Part shown: one piece after another, positions 1 through 7,393 of the stretch
Position numbering within the stretch: the first letter of the stretch is position 1
How the letters are laid out: each line of letters opens with the position of its first letter
Assembly (NCBI RefSeq): GCF_001571045.1
Contig: NZ_BCSV01000001.1
Coordinates: 186,001-250,000 of the forward strand
Reading direction: 5' to 3'
Source: Curtobacterium ammoniigenes NBRC 101786
GTDB lineage: Bacteria > Actinomycetota > Actinomycetes > Actinomycetales > Microbacteriaceae
DNA: 64,000 nt
Program-made: the position numbers and the translations under genes
The notes under the pieces: generated by a model
Seen by the model: the letters and a program-made list of their open reading frames with translations, nothing else
What the model was told of the DNA's origin: nothing
The model's database searches: none

Positions 1-1
1 C

Positions 2-970
2 GCGTTCGTCGTCATCGAGCGTCGCGTCGTGGACCCGATGTTCGAGCTTCGCCTGTTCACGATTCGGGCGTTCGCGTTCGGCAACGCCACGCGGTTCGCC
101 GGCAGCCTTGCGCAGGGCGGCTTGCAGTTCGTCCTGGTGATCTGGTTGCAGGGCATCTGGTTGCCGCTGCACGGGTACTCCTACGCGTCGACGCCGCTGT
201 GGGCCGGGATCCTCATGTTGCCGCTCACCTGCGGCTTTCTCGTCGCCGGGCCGATCTCGGGCGCGCTGTCCGACCGTCTCGGCGCGCGCGCCTTCGCCAC
301 GACCGGCATGCTGGTCTTCGGCCTGTCGTTCGTCGGCCTCATCCTGTTGCCCGTCGATTTCGTCTACTGGCAGTTCGCGGCCCTGCTCGCGCTGAACGGG
401 ATCGGCATGGGCATGTATTCAGCGCCGAACTCTGCGGCGATCATGAGTTCGGTCCCGGCGCGCTATCGCGGCGTCGCGAGCGGCATGCGGGCGACGTTCC
501 AGAACTCCGGAAGCTCCCTGTCCATCGGCGTGTTCTTCTCCCTGATGATCGCCGGACTTGCCGGATCGTTGCCGCAGTCGCTCACGGCAGGGCTCGCCGC
601 CCACGGCGTTCCGCACGACATCGCGGCGCAGATCGGTGCGCTGCCGCCGGTGTCGTCGCTCTTCGCCGCGATGCTCGGCGTGAACCCGATCCAGCACCTC
701 CTGTCGCAGTTCCATGCGCTCGGCGCGCTTCCGACCGCCGCCCAGGAGGCGCTCACCGGCCATGCCTTCTTCCCGCACCTCATTGCGGGGCCGTTCCACG
801 ACGGCACCGTCGTGGTGTTCACGGTGTCTGCGGTGATCGCGGCGGTCGCAGCGGCCACCTCGGCACTCCGCGGCACCGGGGCGGCGCCGGTCGAGGGCAC
901 CGCGCCAACGACCGATATTGCGTTGTCCGATACCCCTCCCATCCCCGCTACCAGCAAGGAGCACGCATGA
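2..970 (+). CDS. MFS drug/metabolite exporter, DHA2-like (C-terminal part)
   Basis: The reading frame is open from base 2, so the gene starts before the window; only its last 322 codons are present. The product is a string of hydrophobic helices with the MFS loop motif SGALSDRLGAR and a helix rich in small residues (GMGMYSAPNSAAIMSSVPARYRG), which is typical of the second half of 14-helix DHA2 multidrug exporters. It sits in the cytoplasmic membrane and probably exports a small molecule by proton antiport; substrate unknown. Its TGA overlaps the ATG of the isochorismatase-like gene (ATGA), so the two are translationally coupled. The tail after the last helix is polar and Ala/Pro/Thr-rich. Confidence 0.85.
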   Translation, partial: AFVVIERRVVDPMFELRLFTIRAFAFGNATRFAGSLAQGGLQFVLVIWLQGIWLPLHGYSYASTPLWAGILMLPLTCGFLVAGPISGALSDRLGARAFATTGMLVFGLSFVGLILLPVDFVYWQFAALLALNGIGMGMYSAPNSAAIMSSVPARYRGVASGMRATFQNSGSSLSIGVFFSLMIAGLAGSLPQSLTAGLAAHGVPHDIAAQIGALPPVSSLFAAMLGVNPIQHLLSQFHALGALPTAAQEALTGHAFFPHLIAGPFHDGTVVVFTVSAVIAAVAAATSALRGTGAAPVEGTAPTTDIALSDTPPIPATSKEHA

Positions 971-1536
971 CCATCGAACTCGACACCAAGCCCGCCCTCG
1001 TCGTCATCGATCTGCAAGCCGCCGTGGTGGCACTGCCGAGCGCCCATCCGATGGATCAGGTGATCGCGAACGCGGCGAGCCTCGCCGACGCGTTCCGCGC
1101 GAAGGGGCTGCCGGTCGTGCTCGTCAACGTCGACGGGCGGGCTCCCGGTCGGACCGAACGCAGTAAGGCGGCCGGTCAGGCTGCCCCGGCAGCGTTCCCC
1201 GCCGAGGCGACGGCGATCGTTCCCGAGCTCCACCCGCAGCCGACCGATCTCAGGGTCACGAAGCAGACGCTCGGTGCATTCCTGTCGACCAATCTGCACG
1301 AGCAGCTGCAGGCGCTCGGTGTCGATCAGATCCTGCTCGTCGGCGTGTCCACAACCTCTGGCGTGGAGTCGACCGCTCGATCGGCGTACGAGCTCGGCTA
1401 CACCGTCGGGTTCGTCGTCGACGGCATGACGGACATGAGCATCGACGCGCACGATGCGTCTGTCTCCTACCAGTTCCCGAAGCTCGGCGAGATCGGGACG
1501 ACCAACGAGGTGCTGGAGGCCCTGAACCAGCGGTGA
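967..1536 (+). CDS. Isochorismatase-fold hydrolase lacking the catalytic cysteine
   Basis: 189 residues with the cysteine-hydrolase/isochorismatase fold: VVIDLQ with Asp15, the RVTKQTLGAF strand with Lys99, and the GVSTTSGVESTARSAYELGY block. In family amidases the nucleophilic Cys lies where Gly132 is here (usual pattern T-x-x-C-V-x-x-T-A). Asp15 and Lys99 of the usual triad are kept but the nucleophile is not, as in isochorismatase-type members that act without Cys. It may therefore be a vinyl-ether hydrolase or a non-amidase paralogue; substrate unknown. The start ATG is fixed by the 4-bp overlap with the upstream exporter gene, which suggests that substrate and transport are linked. Confidence 0.85.
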   Translation: MTIELDTKPALVVIDLQAAVVALPSAHPMDQVIANAASLADAFRAKGLPVVLVNVDGRAPGRTERSKAAGQAAPAAFPAEATAIVPELHPQPTDLRVTKQTLGAFLSTNLHEQLQALGVDQILLVGVSTTSGVESTARSAYELGYTVGFVVDGMTDMSIDAHDASVSYQFPKLGEIGTTNEVLEALNQR

Positions 1537-1616
1537 CCGCGGCGGCGCGGCTGATTGGAAGATCCTGACGCGGTGACTCCTAGAGTCCGGCGAGGACTCG
1601 ACCCCGAAGGATCACT

Positions 1617-2345
1617 ATGGCCAGCCGCGCCGCGACCCCAGCGACGACCCCGATCCGACGCGCCCTCGGCGTGCTCGGCAACGAGCGTCTCACCGCCACC
1701 GCAGGGCTCGTCGTGCTGCTGCTCTCGGCGGCCGAGCTCGTCACAGTCGTTGCGCTCGGCACGCTGCTGCCCGAGCACATCGTGATCGGCATGCTGCTGG
1801 CTGGCCCGATCGTGGTCAAGCTCGGCAGCACCGGGTGGCGGTTTCTCCGCTACTACACCCGGGCCGCACCGTACGTGCGGAAGGGTCCGCCCCTGCCGAT
1901 CCTGCGGCTGCTTGCGCCGCTGCTCGCGATCTCGACGATTACGCTCATTGCGAGCGGAATCCTTCTCGCGCTCGTCGGCCCCGGCTCGGGCCTGCTCCTC
2001 GACGCCCACGTGCTCAGCTTCCTCATCTGGACGGTCTGCCTCGTCGTCCACGCGGTCGCCTACGCGCCCGCAGCGCTCGGCTGGTTCCGACGTGAGGTCG
2101 CAGCACGCCGCGGCGCACCGCAGGTGCCGGGTCGAGCCGGCCGTCTCGCGACGAACGTGATCGGCGTCGTCGCGGGCATCGTGGGCGCCGTGGTCGTCCT
2201 CCCGGCGAGTAGCGCCTGGAACGGGTGGGGCGGTGAGAGTGGAACGAAGTTCGTGATCCTCGCCGCAGTCGGCTCCGCCGTCGCGCTCGTGCTCGTCCGG
2301 TGGATCAACCGGACGACCTGGGGTCGCGGGAACCAACGCCCGTAG
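1617..2345 (+). CDS. Predicted four-helix membrane protein, possible b-type cytochrome-like
   Basis: 242 residues; no family recognised with certainty. There are about five hydrophobic stretches, near residues 27-48, 53-68, 98-122, 127-145 and 178-194, with a last one around 205-222. Histidines lie in or at helices (LLPEHIVIGMLL, LLDAHVLSFLIW, CLVVHAVAYAP), an arrangement seen in cytochrome b561/DUF4405-type heme-binding membrane proteins; heme binding is only inference. The ATG is preceded by a CGAAGGA ribosome binding site. It stands alone between the isochorismatase-like gene and the convergent GntR regulator. Confidence 0.7.
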   Translation: MASRAATPATTPIRRALGVLGNERLTATAGLVVLLLSAAELVTVVALGTLLPEHIVIGMLLAGPIVVKLGSTGWRFLRYYTRAAPYVRKGPPLPILRLLAPLLAISTITLIASGILLALVGPGSGLLLDAHVLSFLIWTVCLVVHAVAYAPAALGWFRREVAARRGAPQVPGRAGRLATNVIGVVAGIVGAVVVLPASSAWNGWGGESGTKFVILAAVGSAVALVLVRWINRTTWGRGNQRP

Positions 2346-2360
2346 ACGGCGCGCCGGGCG

Positions 2361-3107
2361 TCACGTTCTCGCGACGATCTCCCGCATAGTCGATCTCGCT
2401 CGATCCGCGTCGCCGGCCAGGACGGCATCGACGAGCCTGCGGTGGAGTGCCACGTCGTGCTGGGCGGGCGGAACGTTCGCTCGATCCTCGAGTGCTGCCT
2501 CCACAACGCGGTGCAGTCGGAAGAACATCGCGTTCCCCGAGAGGTGCAGAACCTGTGCATGCAGGTCGCGGTCCGCATCGACGAACGCCGTCGGCGCCGC
2601 CGCTGGACCGGCGCTCGATGCGGCACTCGGTGCGGCACTCGGTGTGCCGCCGGTCGCGCGATCGGCGAAGGGGGCGACGGTACCGGCTGCGGTGGTGAGG
2701 CGGTCGGCTGCGGTGTGCAGTGCCTCCAGAGCGTCAGGGGGGCACGCGCCGAGAGCGACACGATCCGCGGCGGCTGCGGCGGCCTCTGGTTCGATCGCCG
2801 CGCGAAGACCCCGCAGTTCGCGGAGCACTGCCATGCGTTCGGGGCCGGCGAGGCGCCATCGCACCACCTGCGGGTCCAGCATGTCCCACTCGCTCGCCGG
2901 GAGGACCTGCAGGCCGACGCGCCGACTCGCGCGGAGCATGCCGATCGCGACGAGCACGCGCGTCGCTTCGCGAACGATGCTTCGGGAGGCGCCCGTTCGG
3001 CGTTCGAAGCCCTCCACGGTGTCGACATGGCCCGGCGGGATCCGCCCGTCGGCGATCGCGCCGCCGATGTCGTCCATGACTCGGTGGAAGGTCGAGCGCG
3101 CGGTCAC
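2361..3107 (-). CDS. FadR-type GntR transcriptional regulator
   Basis: 248 residues. The N-terminal 70 or so carry a winged helix (TVEGFERRTGASRSIVREATRVLVAIGMLRASRRVGLQVLP) and the rest is an alpha-helical FCD ligand-binding domain with the usual metal-type residues (DADRDLHAQVLHLSGN, then a later QHDVALHRRLVDAVLAGD). An Ala/Pro/Ser-rich low-complexity insert of about 25 residues, unusual for the family, sits in the middle of the FCD domain. The GTG start overlaps the TGA of the upstream SDR gene (GTGA), so it is co-translated with it and probably autoregulates the SDR operon. A longer open frame continues upstream but lies inside the SDR gene and has no homology signature. Confidence 0.85.
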   Translation of the reverse strand: MTARSTFHRVMDDIGGAIADGRIPPGHVDTVEGFERRTGASRSIVREATRVLVAIGMLRASRRVGLQVLPASEWDMLDPQVVRWRLAGPERMAVLRELRGLRAAIEPEAAAAAADRVALGACPPDALEALHTAADRLTTAAGTVAPFADRATGGTPSAAPSAASSAGPAAAPTAFVDADRDLHAQVLHLSGNAMFFRLHRVVEAALEDRANVPPAQHDVALHRRLVDAVLAGDADRARSTMREIVART

Positions 3108-3823
3108 CGTTGCGCGACGGGGGAGATGACCAGTTCGTCGATGCGCACTCCGGGGCGTGCGGCGAGCACGAACATCGCGGCGTCTGCAATGTCGTCTGCC
3201 GTCAGCATCACCGCTCGAGCGGCAGCGTCCGGCACCTCCGGGCGCTGGTCGAGGAAGTCGGTCGCCACGTCGCCCGGGCAGAGATGCGTCGCGCGAACCC
3301 CGGACGGCGCCTCCTGCTGGTTCAGAGTGCGGACGATCGACGCGAGCGCGGTCTTGCTCGCCGAGTACGCGACGCCCGCATTCGGCTGGAACGACCATCC
3401 GGCATAGGAGGAGATGACGACCACCGTGCCGCCGCTGTCTCGGAGCGACGGGAGCGCCGCATCGACGATCGTCGCGACGGCGGTGAGGTTCGTGTCGACG
3501 ATGGCCCGGAATGATGCCACCGTCTGATCGTCCCAGCGTCGCTTCGGCGCGTTCAGCCCGGCGGCGAGCACGAGCGCATCCAGGCGCCCGTATCGCTGAC
3601 TGATCTCGCGGTGTGCCGCTGCGACCGCGGTGGCGTCGTTCACGTCGAGCGGGAGTGCATGCGCTCGGCCGCCTTGTCCGACGACGGCGTCCACGACCTG
3701 CTGCAGGGCCGCTGCGCGCCTGCCGCTGACGACAACGATCCACCCTGCAGCCGCGGCCGCGCGCGCGGTTGCCGCGCCCATGCCACTGCCACCGCCGGTG
3801 ATCCACACGACGCGATCGTCCAT
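3104..3823 (-). CDS. Short-chain dehydrogenase/reductase
   Basis: 239 residues, classical SDR: NAD(P)-binding TGGGSGMG at residues 10-17, LVLAAG in the place of NNAG, catalytic Ser in VVISSYAG and Tyr-Lys in YSASK, then the PGDVATDF loop. The Arg after the second beta strand (SGRR) suggests NADP(H). GGAGG lies 6 bases upstream of the ATG. It is the first gene of an operon with the FadR-like regulator and is divergent from a second SDR only 36 bp away, so the two enzymes probably act in one sugar-acid or hydroxy-acid oxidation route; the substrate cannot be told from sequence. Confidence 0.88.
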   Translation of the reverse strand: MDDRVVWITGGGSGMGAATARAAAAAGWIVVVSGRRAAALQQVVDAVVGQGGRAHALPLDVNDATAVAAAHREISQRYGRLDALVLAAGLNAPKRRWDDQTVASFRAIVDTNLTAVATIVDAALPSLRDSGGTVVVISSYAGWSFQPNAGVAYSASKTALASIVRTLNQQEAPSGVRATHLCPGDVATDFLDQRPEVPDAAARAVMLTADDIADAAMFVLAARPGVRIDELVISPVAQR

Positions 3824-3841
3824 GTCCTACCTCCGGACTGA

Positions 3842-3861
3842 ATAGTATGCTTTTTCACTAT
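3842..3861. promoter_or_regulatory. Divergent overlapping promoters with inverted repeat ATAGT/ACTAT
   Basis: The 36-bp gap between the divergent SDR genes holds TAGTAT (3843-3848), a -10-like hexamer for the plus gene, and on the other strand TACTAT, a -10-like hexamer for the minus operon. The arms ATAGT (3842-3846) and ACTAT (3857-3861) form an inverted repeat separated by 10 bases. This could be the operator for the FadR-like regulator encoded at 2361-3107. The operator role is inference. Confidence 0.4.
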
Positions 3862-4639
3862 GCAGATCGATCTCACCGATCGCGTCGTGGTCGTCACCGG
3901 GGCCGGCCGCGGCATCGGCAGTGTGCTCGCAGCCCGGTTCGCAGCGGACGGCGCACGAGTCGTCGCGCTGGACCTCGGGTTCGATGACGAGCCTCCGACA
4001 TCGACCGATGTGTACCGGCTCGCCCGCGACGTCACCGACCCGCAATCCGTCGCCGCGGCCGTCGAGACCATCGTGTCCCGCTTCGGCACCATCGATGCGC
4101 TCGTCAACAACGCGGGCATCAACGTCGACGGACTGGTCGCGGAACTGACCTGGGACTCCTGGCGCCGATGCATGGACGTCAACGTCGGCGGTGTGTTCCT
4201 GATGAGCCAGGCTGTCGCACCGATCATGCGTGCAGCGCGTCGCGGTCGGATCATCAACGCGGCCTCCTTCGCCGCGATCATTCCGAGTGTGGGCAGTGCC
4301 GCCTACGCCGCTTCGAAGGCGGCCGTCGTCCAGTTCACCCGGGTGCTGGCATCCGAGCTCGGCCCGTGGGGCGTCACCGTCAACGCGTACGCGCCCGGCA
4401 TGGTGCCGAGCGCCATGAACGGATTCGCGGAACGCCCCCTCGATGAGCAGGCGCAGCTCCTCGACACGCTGTCGATCCGCCGGTGGGAGACGCCCGACGA
4501 CGTCGCCGATCTCGTGCTGTTCCTCGCCAGTGACCAGGCGCAGTACATCACCGGTGCCCTCATCGATGTGTCCGGCGGCAAGCTCGCGACGCAGATCCCC
4601 GCCCGCGCATACGGCGCTCCGGGAGCGCCGGCCCGGTAA
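3860..4639 (+). CDS. SDR family oxidoreductase (FabG-like)
   Basis: 259 residues of classical SDR: TGAGRGIG near residues 12-19, NNAG, catalytic Ser in NAASFAA, YAASK, and C-terminal TGALIDVSGG. Asp after the second beta strand (ALDLGF) favours NAD(H). The family reduces or oxidises secondary alcohols of sugars, fatty acyl chains or hydroxy acids. No Shine-Dalgarno sequence precedes the ATG (TTTTTCACT); with a -10-like TAGTAT ending 11 bases before it, the mRNA is probably leaderless or nearly so. It is divergent from an SDR-FadR operon and likely shares its control. It is followed by an 80-bp gap and the YeiH-family gene. Confidence 0.88.
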   Translation: MQIDLTDRVVVVTGAGRGIGSVLAARFAADGARVVALDLGFDDEPPTSTDVYRLARDVTDPQSVAAAVETIVSRFGTIDALVNNAGINVDGLVAELTWDSWRRCMDVNVGGVFLMSQAVAPIMRAARRGRIINAASFAAIIPSVGSAAYAASKAAVVQFTRVLASELGPWGVTVNAYAPGMVPSAMNGFAERPLDEQAQLLDTLSIRRWETPDDVADLVLFLASDQAQYITGALIDVSGGKLATQIPARAYGAPGAPAR

Positions 4640-4677
4640 GCCGGGCATCAACGTTCGGTTGTGCCCTCCCAACGATT

Positions 4678-4691
4678 CAGTGATTTCACTG
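4678..4691. promoter_or_regulatory. Palindrome CAGTGattTCACTG upstream of the YeiH-family gene
   Basis: The sequence CAGTGATTTCACTG is an inverted repeat with 5-bp arms in the 80-bp gap before the YeiH-like gene, ending 28 bases before its ATG. LysR regulators bind dyads of this kind, and a LysR gene lies directly downstream of the transporter. A link between the two is inference. Confidence 0.35.
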
Positions 4692-4719
4692 TGTCCGCTC
4701 GGCGAGCACGCTGAGAGTC

Positions 4720-5790
4720 ATGAGTTCCCCCGCGACCGCTGCGCACACCCGAACCCGACTCGGCTCGACACTTCCATCGAAGCTGCCGGGCCTCGCGTTG
4801 GCGCTCGCGATCGCGATCGTGGCGACCCTTGTCGGCCGCGTCGTCCCGGTCCTCGGTGGACCGGTTCCCGCGGTGCTGATCGGGGCGATCGTCGGAACGG
4901 TGATGCGTCGCTCCGCTGCGCAGACCTTCGACCGGGTCGGCCCGGGCGTGAAGTTCGCCTCGGGATTCGTGCTGCAGCTCGCGGTCGTGATCCTCGGCGC
5001 ACAGCTCTCCCTCGGTCAGGTGCTGCGCATCGGCGGGCAGACGCTCCCCGTGATGCTGACGACCCTCACCGTGTGCCTCCTCGGCGCGTGGCTGCTCGGC
5101 AGGCTGCTCCGCGTCTCCGGGACGCTCCGAACGCTGATCGGCGTCGGGACGGGAATCTGCGGGGCGTCCGCGATCGCCGCGGTGACCCCGGTGATCGATG
5201 CGGCCGGGGCCGATGTCGCGTACGCCATGTCCACGATCTTCCTGTGCAACGTGGCGGCAGTGTTCGTCTTTCCCTTGCTCGGGCACGCGCTCGGACTGAG
5301 TCAGCACGCGTTCGGCATCTTCGCCGGTACCGCGGTCAACGACACCTCCTCCGTCGTCGCGACGGCGACCGTCTACGGTGCGCAGGCGACGAACACCGCG
5401 GTCGTCGTCAAGCTCGTGCGGACCCTCATGATCATCCCGATCGTCCTCGGTCTCGCCGGTCTGGAGGCACGTCACGCGACACGCACGACGGACCAGCCGC
5501 GCGCCTCCCGCCCACGCATCCGGCTGACGCGCCTTGTCCCGTGGTTCCTCGTCGGTTTCCTCGTCGTCGTGCTCGCGCGCACCGTCGGCGTCGTCCCGGC
5601 GGCCGCGGCTCCGTCGCTCGCGTTCATCGCCACGTTCTTCATCACGACGGCGCTCGCCGCGATCGGCCTGAGCACCGACGTTGCCGCGATTCGTCGCGCA
5701 GGCGTCCGTCCCCTCATCCTCGGCGTCAGCCTCTGGGCGATCGTCGCCGCGACGAGCCTCGGGGTGCAGGCGCTCCTCGGGACGCTCTGA
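4720..5790 (+). CDS. YeiH/UPF0324-family membrane transporter (putative sulfate/sulfite exporter class)
   Basis: 356 residues with about ten hydrophobic helices and the family signatures GVGTGICGASAIAA near residue 145-158 and FGIFAGTAVNDTSSVVATA near 200-218. In Enterobacteria the homologue yeiH is controlled by its LysR neighbour YeiE; the same kind of pair occurs here but in convergent orientation. The family is annotated as a putative sulfate exporter, without firm biochemistry. The ATG lacks a strong ribosome binding site (CTGAGAGTC). The C-terminal third is separated by a basic cytoplasmic loop (RHATRTTDQPRASRPRIR). Confidence 0.85.
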   Translation: MSSPATAAHTRTRLGSTLPSKLPGLALALAIAIVATLVGRVVPVLGGPVPAVLIGAIVGTVMRRSAAQTFDRVGPGVKFASGFVLQLAVVILGAQLSLGQVLRIGGQTLPVMLTTLTVCLLGAWLLGRLLRVSGTLRTLIGVGTGICGASAIAAVTPVIDAAGADVAYAMSTIFLCNVAAVFVFPLLGHALGLSQHAFGIFAGTAVNDTSSVVATATVYGAQATNTAVVVKLVRTLMIIPIVLGLAGLEARHATRTTDQPRASRPRIRLTRLVPWFLVGFLVVVLARTVGVVPAAAAPSLAFIATFFITTALAAIGLSTDVAAIRRAGVRPLILGVSLWAIVAATSLGVQALLGTL

Positions 5791-5835
5791 GTCCGCGCGG
5801 AACTCGCCGTGTTCGGGCGGCCCCTCGGGCTTCGC

Positions 5836-6735
5836 TCAGCGGGGCGTCGTGCTCTGCGCCACGTCGAGCAGACGGTCGCTCGAACTGCCCTTCGCGAACG
5901 GCTGCCGCCAAACCGCGGTCAAGGGTCGCACGAGCCGCGCGTCGGTGATGGTCACGTGGACGAGCCGCCCGAGCGCGAGGTCGTCTCGCACAGCGAGGGC
6001 TGACAGCACGGCGGGAGCGACTCCGGCGATCGCGGCCGCCCGAACACCCGCTGATGTCGGAACCACGGCCTCGGGCGACGCGAGTGCGGTGTATCCGTGT
6101 TCGGCGCACAGTCGCTCGAACGACGAGCGGGTGCCGCTTCCGGACTCCCGCGTGACGAGCGGTGTGCGGGCGAGCTCACTCAGCGTGACCGAAGCGCGCT
6201 GCGCGATCGGATGCGCCGGACTCGCGACGAGGATGAGCTCGTCGCGTGCGATCGTGCGCCGATGCAGATCGTGCGGCACGTCGACGGTTTCGATGAACCC
6301 GAGGTCGATGTCCCCGTCACGGAGCCGATCGACCACTTCCTCGGAGTTCGCGACGGCCAGATCGATGTCCGCGTCGTGTTCGGCGGCGAGCCTGACGACC
6401 CAGGACGGCATCAGGTGCTCGGCGATGGTCAGGCTCGCCGCCACGCGAACGCGCGAATGCGGCCGTTCCGTCAGTGTGGAGAGGCGATCGCGAAACGTGT
6501 GGTCCGCGGTGAGGACCTCTGCCGCCCATTCCGCGATGAGGACACCCGCTTCCGTGGGCTGCATGCCCGTCGTCGAGCGGACGAACAGCGCTCGTTCCAG
6601 CTGCCCCTCCATCCGCTGGACGCGAGCCGAGACGGCCTGCGGCGAAATGTGGAGGCGCGCAGCCGTCGCAGCGGCGCTGCCCGTCTCGACCACGGTGACC
6701 AGGATGCGCATCGCGTCCAGGTCGAGTTCGGGCAT
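5836..6735 (-). CDS. LysR-family transcriptional regulator (YeiE/CysB-like)
   Basis: 299 residues: N-terminal winged helix-turn-helix (residues 1-60, TVVETGSAAATAARLHISPQAVSARVQRMEGQL) and a C-terminal periplasmic-binding-type effector domain (about 90-290). It faces the YeiH-family transporter with 45 bp between the stop codons, and YeiE-YeiH association in other bacteria makes that transporter the likely target. Its start is only 19 bp downstream of the Gly-rich protein of the efflux operon on the same strand, so read-through from that operon is possible. Confidence 0.88.
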   Translation of the reverse strand: MPELDLDAMRILVTVVETGSAAATAARLHISPQAVSARVQRMEGQLERALFVRSTTGMQPTEAGVLIAEWAAEVLTADHTFRDRLSTLTERPHSRVRVAASLTIAEHLMPSWVVRLAAEHDADIDLAVANSEEVVDRLRDGDIDLGFIETVDVPHDLHRRTIARDELILVASPAHPIAQRASVTLSELARTPLVTRESGSGTRSSFERLCAEHGYTALASPEAVVPTSAGVRAAAIAGVAPAVLSALAVRDDLALGRLVHVTITDARLVRPLTAVWRQPFAKGSSSDRLLDVAQSTTPR

Positions 6736-6754
6736 GCTCGAACCCTAGATCACA

Positions 6755-7345
6755 TCAGCCGTTCGGGTTCGCGGTGGCGGCGCCGCCCGGACGAAGCCCG
6801 CGGATACCCGCAGCACCCTCGGACACGATGCGCGCGGTGATGGAGCCGTTGCTGCCCGATTGTCCGACGACGGTGACCCGCTCGCCGGCCTGCAGCTTCG
6901 ACGTCGAGCTCGGCACCGTCTTGGTGACCGTCGCACTCGACGGCACCGTCACGGTCACCTTCGTGCCCGACGCGGTCGTGATGGTGATCGTCGACCCGGA
7001 CACCGAGTCGATCGTCCCCGCGGTGACCCCGCCGAAGCCGGCCGCCCCGCCGGCGCCCCCGGCCCCGCCTCCGCCGCCGGCGCCACCCGCTCCTCCTGCG
7101 ACGCCTCCCTGGAAGCCGCCGAAGGCGCGACCGTTCGCGAACCCTCGCGCGTGCGTCGCGGTCGCTTTGCCGATGAGGATGCCGCCGAGCAGTCCGACGC
7201 CGAGTGCGACGAGCGCGATGAGCGCCGGGATGATCCACCGCAGTGGCGACTTCCGCGCCGGTGCGGGTGCTGGTGGGGGAACGTGCGCGGAGGGCTGCCA
7301 GTTCGGGTCGGCCGGGGGCTGGTTGTAGGGGAGTGAGTCGGACAC
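6755..7345 (-). CDS. Membrane-anchored Gly-rich protein with DUF5666-like beta domain
   Basis: 196 residues. A Pro-rich cytoplasmic N-terminus (residues 1-33) is followed by one membrane helix (about 36-60), a Gly-rich linker (about 68-105, GGVAGGAGGAGGGGGAGG) and a beta-rich extracytoplasmic domain with TIDSVSGSTITITTASGTKV, the pattern of DUF5666-type OB-like domains. It is the last gene of the MacB-like operon, 48 bp after the permease, and shares a Gly-rich character with the operon's adaptor protein. A role as an accessory surface part of the efflux complex is inference. Confidence 0.7.
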   Translation of the reverse strand: MSDSLPYNQPPADPNWQPSAHVPPPAPAPARKSPLRWIIPALIALVALGVGLLGGILIGKATATHARGFANGRAFGGFQGGVAGGAGGAGGGGGAGGAGGAAGFGGVTAGTIDSVSGSTITITTASGTKVTVTVPSSATVTKTVPSSTSKLQAGERVTVVGQSGSNGSITARIVSEGAAGIRGLRPGGAATANPNG

Positions 7346-7393
7346 GGTGATTCCTTTGCTGACGTGACGATCGGAGAGGGAGCGCTCGCGGTC

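Noticed and set aside
2361..3806. A single 481-codon open frame joining the FadR-like gene with upstream sequence
   Set aside because: The N-terminal 230 codons are an out-of-frame reading of the SDR gene. The GTG at 3107 with GTGA overlap gives the normal FadR length.
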